Position numbers and translations under genes: made by a program. The notes under the pieces are model-generated. The model was given only the letters and a program-made list of their open reading frames with translations. It did no database searches and had not been told where the DNA came from. A DNA stretch of 64,000 bases from Codonopsis lanceolata (Eukaryota > Streptophyta > Magnoliopsida > Asterales > Campanulaceae), in assembly GCA_013146195.2 (NCBI GenBank), contig CM028377.1:108478094-108542093 (forward strand), given 5' to 3'. Shown here piece after piece: positions 42,501 to 51,500 of the stretch. Every line of letters starts with the position of its first letter. Within the stretch, counting starts at the first letter, position 1.

Positions 42501-45500
42501 TTCGTTGAGACCAGTCAAATATTGATCTTCTACGACCTCTACAAGCGGAGCCCTTTTTGAAGCCACCCCACTGGACCTTGCCGGAGATTGAGTGGAAGCA
42601 ACCTCTTTGACAATATTTCCATCCACCGAAGTAGGCTCTAAGTCTGCAACCTCGACATTTGACTTGAAACAGCCACCCTGCCCTTCAATCTGAGTCTTTC
42701 ACCAGGCCTGCCCAACCTTAAATGGATAGACCTCTTCGGATATGACCCCGTCTGCCTGTCTCTCAATATTAACGTTTTGGACTTCAGCCCCATCTACCAA
42801 AATAGGATTAACTGGACCCCCCATTGGATTTAAGTATTCCAGAGGGACCTCCAGCCCACCCCTAAAAATAGTCTCCAAATAAACCTGTTGAGCCTGCTGT
42901 ATATCAGGATGTAAATTAAATTCATTTGGGCTTTGTAAAGAAATAGGCCCAGATCCACCAGCTACCGGCTCGGTTTGGCCCACCTCATGTTGACACACCT
43001 TGGCCTGAAGCTCGCCATCCCCAAAAACGGCACCGTCTCCCTTAAAATATTTAAAATTTGAATAGCTGGCAGCCCACGTGCTTGTGCACTGCACCCTGCC
43101 TCCGAGTACTTTTTCTGGCGCCACACGTAAATGTAATTAGGCTGTACGTGCATCCCTCCCCCCTTTTCGCCACCTTGCTTCGTCTTCTCAGGCTCTCCTC
43201 TGCCACGACTCCCCTCCCCACACCGAGTCCGGCCAACGGCTTTCGTCTTAACCCAAATAGGTACCTTGAAAGTGTTCACAGCCTCCGCGATGCTAATCGT
43301 AGCCGGAAACTGACCTAGAATGGACCAAAATTCTAGCCCACCTCAAATCACCTTGTATCTTTGTCTCTTTTGTCTTTGCATCGATATCAATGAAGCCTCC
43401 ACACAAGTCTCCAATAGCATGAGCACCTTACTACCCCAGAGATGAATAGGTAGCCCCACAGCTCGAATCCATACCAAAGTGGGTTTCCTCCCTTCTCGAT
43501 GACAACAAGCAAACGGACTCCATCTCTCCAAAAGCAGAGGTTGCGAATCGAACACCCAAGATTTAGATGATAGAATCCTTCCGGCTTCCTCCTTGGATGG
43601 AAAAACAAAGAGAAAGAGCTTCTCTGCCATGACCTTAACTCAAACGCTACCTGTCGTCTTCCACCTTAGGTCTACCCACCTTTGCATCTCGGCCTTGGTC
43701 GGAATCACACAGTCATGATCCCCAACCCTCCCCACCAAGCATCTCTCCAAGAGCGTATAAGCCCCTCTACAAGAGTTGTCCTCTACCTTTATGTCTCCTC
43801 CACCTCTAAGCTCTGGATTCTGAACACAAGATACTAAGTCTGGCCAGGGTGGAATCTCCACTGCTTCCTTGTAAGATTTATGTGGCCGCTTGGACCCAGA
43901 AGAGCTGAAACCTGCAAAACTTCAAAGCTTACCCACCACCCCGCTCCACCCAGAGCCAGGGATACATATCATCTTTTGTCTCCCTGGACCCTTCGCGGCG
44001 ACTCTGAAGAATTTCCCCGAACTATTGGACTAGCTCGCCAACAACACTTCCCTTATCTTCCCTTGTCTCTTTCTCCAGAAAACTCCCTTGATCTGTGCCA
44101 CCTTCTCCATCCACTCACAAACCCAGACCAACTCGTGGCTGGAGATCACTAACTCATGAAGTTTACCTCTTGATCTCTCCTGGAATCGAAACACATCTCC
44201 ACCCTGCTCTCTCCATCTGTGAATTTTGACAATTTCCTTCCCACGTTAAAAAAAGTTCTCTCCATTTTAAATTGATGATTATTTTGCTTGGGAAGCTTCG
44301 AGGGAGGCTATTTTGACCGGGGACAATCTGAGAGCCCAAGGAAGGGTTTATGTTAATCGGTGTTTCATGTGTAAAAAGGAGGAGGAGACAGTGAATCATT
44401 TGCTACTGCACTGTCCAGTTGTTAGGGAATTATGGGACTCCTTTTTGGGTGCAGCGGGTGTTTCTTGGGTGATGCCAAGGACTTCTCTGCAGCTTCTTCA
44501 GGGTTGGGCTTCATTAAGCAGTATTAGTAAAAACTGTAGATGGAAGTCTATTCCGTTGGCGATTTGGTGGAGTGTCTAGAAGCAGAGGAATCATAGGGTG
44601 TTTGATAATGTGGAGTTAGACGTCGATCGGATTAAGATGGAAATGCATCAACTTCTTGATTTTTGGCACTCGGAAGCAGCGTAAGGGTCGGGGGATCCTA
44701 TTGTTAATATCTTAGTTAGATCGTAGATTTAATTCTTTTGATCTTGTATACTTATTGTGTACAAGGACGCGTCACCTGATTTGGCGCTGTGTTAATATAA
44801 CTTTTACTTATCAAAAAAAAAAGTATTGAACTATTTTTTTTTTTTGATAAGTAAGAATAAAATAAATATAACATCAAATCAGGTGACGCGTCATTTGTAC
44901 ATCGGAAATATACAAACTATCTCAATTAGCTAACAGATAATCTATCCAAAAACTCTACAAAAGAAACATCTAAACATTATGTCAACCCTTAACACCAAAA
45001 AAATAGGGTTTGGGCCACACTTTCCTTCCATCTGTCCACGCTAACGGCTAATCTCAATGCTCTCAAAATCCCTGTTGTTCCTCTTTAGCTACACCACCCA
45101 GCATATAGTCAAAGGAGCTGTATCCCAACAAATGCTTCGCTTTCTCCTTTTGTAAAAGGTTCAGCTAATCAGGGGCTCCATAATACTTCTAGGCATTACC
45201 CACGAGATACCAAACAGATTTAGTACATAATTCCAAACTTCCTGCGCCACTGGACAATGCATTAACACATGATTAACAGATTCCCCATCGCATTTACACG
45301 CACCAATTCACATAAATCCTATTCCGGGCCCGTAAAAAAGAAAAAGAAGTTATCCCCTATGAGTATCCTTTCCTTAATGGCTTCCCACATAAAAAAAGCC
45401 ACTCTAGAAGGTGCCTTCGATTTCCACACCATCTTCCATGGAAATACCTCATTACTTCCCGAAATCTGCTCATACAAGTACTTTACTGTGAACACTCCAG

Positions 45501-48500
45501 TCTTAACCCCTGCCCACCGAGCTTTGTCTTCACTGTTGCTGGATTCTTTTTGATCATATAAGAAACTCATAAACTGGCCCAACTCAACCAATTCCCAATC
45601 ATGAAGGTTCCTCCGAAATACTCGATTCCATGTTACCACGCCATTTATGTTGCAGCGAACCAACCTAACACATTCATCTTTATTCACTTCAATGTTGAAA
45701 AGGGAGGGGAAGTCTCTTGATAATTTTTTACCACCACACCACCAATCTCTCCAAAATTTAATAGACTCTCCATTACCTATTTTGAATCGAATGAACCTCT
45801 GAAACATCTCTCACCTGTACCTGATACCTTTCCATACTCTGGCTCCATAGGTCAACTGGACCTCCCTAGGAAACCACACATGCTCACTCTCCCCATATTT
45901 CATCACCACACTCTTCTCCTCAAAGCCTCCTCCCCCAAAAACATCCAAAGCCATTTACACAAGAGAGCTGAATTGAAAACTGTCAACTTTTTAATACCTA
46001 ACCCTCCTCCTTTCAAATTGGAGCACACTGAACTCCAGTTACTCCTCTTGATCAAATGATATTTTCGATCATTTGCTGACCTGTCCCACAAAAATTCCCT
46101 TTCTAACTTTTCTAATCTCTTCGCCACAGCGACGGGAAGGCTAAACATTGACATGTAATATGCTGGTAGGTTTGCCAATGTACTCTTAATCAGAAGTAGT
46201 CTGCCCCCTTTAGATAATAGTTGTCTGTTCCACCCTAACAACTGCCGCTCGAATTTTTCAATGACCTGATTCCATAGAGTCTTGCTATTATAGGAAGCAC
46301 CGAGAGGAAGACCTAGGTACAGACTCGGAAGAGAGGCCTGCTTGCACCCAAAGATATTAGCCAGAGACTCCAAATTCTCCACTTCCCCCACCAAAAAGAT
46401 CTTGCTCTTTGCGATATTAATACACAACCCAGAAGACGCTTGAAAGAATGATAACACCAGGCACAGCCGCGCAGGAAACCTAATTGAGCAGCGTCCGTCC
46501 CACAGAAAACCAACGTATCATCAGCAAATAAAAGATGGGATACTACCTCCTCTGAATCACCGGTTCTCCCCATATTAAACCCTTTAATAAACCCACCTGC
46601 CTGAGCAACCATCAACAACCAGCTCAAGGCCTCCAAACCAAAATAAAAATAAATGGTGATAACGGATATCCTTGATGAAACCCTCTCGTACTAGAGAAAA
46701 AACCAGCAGGCTCCCCATTCACTAACACTGAAAATCATCAGCAAATAAATGATGGGATACTACCTCCTCTGAATCACCAGTTCTCCCCACATTAAACCCT
46801 TTAATAAACCCACCTGCCTCAGAAACCATCAACAACCCTGCTCAAGGCCTCCATAACCAAAATAAAAGAAATGGTGATACCGGATCTCCTTGATGAAGCC
46901 CTCTCATACTAGAGAAAAAACCAGGTTCCCCATTCACTAACACTGAAAGCTTCACCACCAGTCTCTCCATTTGCCCCCAAAGCCCATTCTAAACGTCAAA
47001 TAACCCAAAAACTCCCAATTAACATTGTCATATGCCTTTTCAATGTCGAGCTTACAAATCAGCCCTGGATCTCCACTTCTAATTCTTGCGTCTACCGACT
47101 CGTTTGCAATAAGAACAGCACCAAGAATTTGCCTCCCTCCCATAAAGACGACCCCTCCAATCAGACTAATAGGCCTAAAATCCTTACTATCGTCTGCTCC
47201 GGCCTTCTTAGGGATCAAGGCAATAAAAGAGGCAATAAGGCTCTTCTCTAATCTCTTTTTATCAAAGAAAAAATGAAAGATCTCCATCAACTCATCCTTT
47301 ATCACTTCCCAGAACTGCCGATAGAAAAACAGTGGAAAACCATCCGGCCCCGGCACTTTGTCCCCTTTCAAAGACCGAATAGCTGAGAAGACCTCTTTCG
47401 AAAACGGAACTTCTAGAGAAGCTTGATCTGCAGGATCCAAAGAGTTAAAAGGAACCCCTTCCAATTTTAAAGATCCCTCATCCCAGCTCTGTAGAAATCA
47501 GCGATGCCTTTCTTAATATCTGGAGGGAGAGAAATCAACGGGTTTTCGACAATGAGGAAAAGTCTATTCCGGTCTTGAAGAATTCTTTGCTTCGCACTCT
47601 ATTCTCTTGGTGTGTAGAGGCTGTGAACTATCCACCGGCTTCGAAAATGTCTTTTGTAGAGTTTGTAGATAGCATTTCTAGTGGGTAGAAGCTCTTGAGC
47701 TTTGTATACTTCTAGTGTACTAAGGACGTGTCACCTTTTTTGACGCTCATATTTATATACTCTTTACTTATCAAAAAAAAATGTCTTCTTTATCTTCCAA
47801 AACAATACTATCAACCTTTATGGACCGAATCTGATTAAACCTACTGTGAGCTTTTGCCATTTCTGTGAAAAACTTTGTATTTTTATCCCTCTCCTTAAGC
47901 CATTGAACACGAGATTTGTGCTTCCAACAGATCTCTTCCCGCATAAGAAGCCTTTCAGATTCTAACTTCAGCTCTGGCTCCGCAAGTCTTGTAAACTCTT
48001 CTTCAGACATATTAGCTGATCCAACCTTTTTATCTAAACTTCTGATTTCTTCAAGAGCCTTAGCCAACCTTATCTCTGTGACTCCAAAAGTCTCCTTGTT
48101 CCATGCAATAAGCTCCTTTTTAAGAAGCTTTAATTTTTTCGCAAATCTGAATCTAGGGTCACCCGTCACATCAAAAGAATTCCATCTGTCCTTCACCCAA
48201 TTACTAAAACCTGGTTCTACCATCCACACCTTCTCGAATCTGAAAGGAGATTTCCCTTTTTTAAAACTTCCACATTCGAGCTGGATCGGGGCGTGATCTG
48301 AAACCACCCTGGGAAGGCACACCTGTGACGAATCTCCAAAACTCTCTACCCAGTCTGAAAACACTACAAAATCTGTCTATCTTGGAGCTCTGCAACCTCT
48401 CACCAGTTCTGAACCAAGTAAATCGACACTGTACAAAAGGCAAATCTACTAAAGCTAAACCATTTATGAAATCATTGAACTCAACCATTGACTGAGAATA

Positions 48501-51500
48501 CACCTTCGATCCCAGGCGTTCCTGCGGAAATCTGACAGCTAAAATCTCCTCCTAAGCACCAAGGGAACTTCCAACTAGCACAAACTGTCTTCAGCTCCTC
48601 CCAAAGACTCCTCCTCGATAAATGCAAGCACCGCCCATACACCCCAGAGAATACCCAAACTAAGTCACTCGACACCACTTTGAAAAGACACGAAACTGAA
48701 TGGATGCCCTTCACCAGCCCTATCTTAGAGATTACGCAACTATCCCATATCACCAAGATACCACCAGCTGTACCTACAGCATCTAGGTGCTCCGAACGAG
48801 ACCATCTACCACCACCCACACTATACACCGCCTTCCTATCTACTTTATCTAATTTCGTTTCTTGAAAGCAAACCACATGAGGCTTCCATCTTCTAACCTC
48901 TACTTTATCTACTTTATTGAACAATTTTGAAACAGATTTTTGGGTTTTCTTTTCTCAAAAGGTGAGAAAGTTATTCTATTACATAATTTGACTAATAATT
49001 GTCAATTAGTTTATTTTATAATTTTTATTAATTTGCATCCATTTGGTGGTCTAATGATTCTGTTTGGTGAGGTCATACGTGTTTAGTTGTATTTGCTTTT
49101 TTTTTTTTGGAATAGTAACGACTTAGGTTTTGAAGTTTACAATTGATGGTTTGTCCAACTATTTTTATTTATTTGTTCTTAATTGTAGTATATATATATA
49201 TATATATATATATTTGTTAGCATATCATACGATACACGATGTGTATCTTGATACGTATCATTGAGATAGAATTCCGATACACGATACGTATCCCATTTTG
49301 ACAACTATGCTCGTAGGTGACATCCTGATCCAATAGGTTGTAGTTAGGTGCCTGTTTTATGACAAAGCATAAATACACATGCTGCTTAGGCTACAGATAT
49401 TTTTCATTGTCGACTCAACTTTGTGCAGGTTACAGTTTTTGTTAAAGCATGCCAAGAACAGATTAATGTTCTCAAGACCAGCATTAATGATGAAGAAACA
49501 AATTCAAAAGGCTGGCTTGGTATTAGGGGTGACAAGTCTAATGCTGATACATTTGCCCATAAACATGGAATGGTATGGTTACGTTCTTCTATTGTTCTCA
49601 TTTTATATTTAAACTATATTTTCCGTTTCCTCCGTATGGTCTCAACTTTCAACTGAGTGAAAGATTGCTTTGTTTTGTGATTAGACATGATAACTGAACT
49701 TGATACAGGAATTGTTTTTCTTGTACATATATGTATTTTCAGTTACCTATTATTTGATATCAAGTGGAAGATTTGAGATGCCATTGTCATCGTCTTACAA
49801 GCCATTTTTCCAATGTTATGTTCTAGATTCGATGCTGTATAGTTGCTTGAAGTTTTGGAAATAGTTTTTCCAGAATATGATAGTATATTATCTTTATCTG
49901 TGACTCTAAACATAGATTCTTTTCAGAATATGATTGTAAATTTATCTTAATTTGTTTAGCTGCAAGTTGGAATGGGTAGTTGAGAAATTAGCCCATCCCA
50001 TCCTGCATGCAACTTGAGGTTGGTGCATGGGTATAGTTAAAGAGAAAAAATTTGACTGCAGAGCAGGGGCAGGGCGAGGAAGGGGTGAGGATCTAATTAG
50101 TCGGATGCGGATGGAGGGGGGACCTGCCGTGTTGCCGCTATTTATATCAATGATAAAAGCGAGTTGGTCTTAAATTTCTTTAAGTACAAGAAAAAAGATC
50201 AGCAAATCTTAGATGGGGTTGGGATTTGCTTACTGGATAAAGTATTGTTACAGGAATCTTTTATATTGCTCCTTTTGTAATACGTTTACTTACTCTTGAT
50301 CTGTGCATCCAGGGCTTCAAGCTAGTTCATATATGTTTCTTTTCCAAGCATATTAATTGCTTGAATTAGGCACAGATGATAAAAACTTCCTTTTTAAATT
50401 TTGAATCTGTCATTAAGCATACACTGGAGGTGCCAGTTCTCGGAACACCATATTGGACACTGTTGCTATTGGAGCCAACGCCCGCTTGTCTAAATACAAA
50501 TTTTTTGAGCTGCTTTTATCATGTATGGGTTTGGGGTTTTAATGCATAACTGGATGCAACAAATGTGCGTATAGTTCAGCAAAAAACTTCCATAATCTAT
50601 CTTGTGTATAATCTCTTATGCTCCGTAATAGAAGGCAGCCTGTTGGTCGTCTCCTGTTTCTTTACTTTTTAACTCCCTGAATTTATCTATCGGCTGAGTA
50701 CAATATGCCCTACATCCCAAAAAAGGAATCCTACTTTCCATTTTAGTCTGTCCCAAAAAAGAATCATACTTCCAAATGTAAGCTATATGTTTTCCTTGTT
50801 TTTCCATATTTTTTCTTTTCAAAAACATGATATTATTGTAACTTTAGTGCGACATGAAGGGAATATATGGAATTCAAAAGGCATTATGAAAAAGTTGACT
50901 GTCAAAATAGGATCATTTTTTGGGATGAGGATAGTGTTTGACAGTATGGGGGTAGCACTTCACTCACCTTCCCGTCAATGTGAGTTTTCTTTGATGCAAC
51001 AAATGACATCATATTACGTCATATGTTTTTAAGCATACAGTGTACACTAGTACTTGGGAAAAAAGAAAGATTGAACATTATGGTCTGTGCAGCTGCAAAT
51101 TGGAAATGTGGATATTTAAAGAGTTGCTTTTTTCTGGCTGCACTCCTGCTCTCTTTCCGCTTTCAAGTGTCTAATTTTTATCTTCTTTACTGCTCTGTTG
51201 CTTCCAATTCAGGTGTTGATTCTAAGTGAAAGGCTTCATTCAGTCACATCTCAGTTTGATCAGCTCAGAGCCATACGTTTCCAAGATGCTATCAACCGAG
51301 CTATGCCTAGAAGAAAGCCAAGGCGCGTTCCTGAAACTAATTCTACAGATATTTCTGAACCTAACCTGTTAGACAGAGATCCAAACGGTTCAGAAGTCAG
51401 GGATCCTGATGAAGTTCAAGCAGAGCCTCCCAGAGTCCAGCAACAACTTTTAGATGATGAAACAAGTGCCCTTCAGGTAATCAGCATGTTCTTCAATTTG

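Larger units (their letters stand above)
44834..48950 (-). mobile_element. LINE-C: near full-length L1 ORF2, broken
   Basis: - strand, tail to tail with LINE-A (only 11 bases between their A/T tails). From 5' to 3': endonuclease (VRRWKPHVVCFQETKLDKVD, LVWVFSGVYGRCLHLSRRSL, WCLGGDFSCQ; 48924-48261); linker (RWNSFDVTGDPRFRFAKKLK to 47771); reverse transcriptase (DKVPGPDGFPLFFYRQFWEV, SLIGGVVFMGGRQILGAVL; 47464-46952), then the catalytic box HLLFADDTLVFCGTD (46636-46313) and NLPAYYMSMFSLPVAVAKRL (to 45903); zinc tail WKSKAPSRVAFFMWEAIKER (45807-45319). Interrupted by LINE-D and by an internal duplication. Frameshifts and stops throughout. The 5' end lacks the start of ORF2 and all of ORF1. Confidence 0.88.
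40314..49309. mobile_element. 9 kb hAT-like element filled with LINEs, SYP81 intron 3
   Basis: Left end AATAGTTGTTAGTATCATAC, right end (reverse complement) CATAGTTGTCAAAATGGGAT: shared terminus (C/A)ATAGTTGT. Flanks are CTCGTAAG (40306-40313) and CTCGTAGG (49310-49317), a 7/8 match to the 8-bp target duplication of hAT elements. Both ends carry runs of GATAC/GTATC subterminal motifs (40322-40470 and 49217-49292). Once the LINE insertions are taken out only about 0.8 kb of element remains, with no transposase, so it is non-autonomous. Its right border is 111 bp upstream of SYP81 exon 4. Confidence 0.75.

Noticed and set aside
41834..43280. Independent host genes from + and - frames of 90-140 codons
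   Set aside because: The - strand frames follow one another as the low-conservation linker of a LINE ORF1; the + frames are their shadows.
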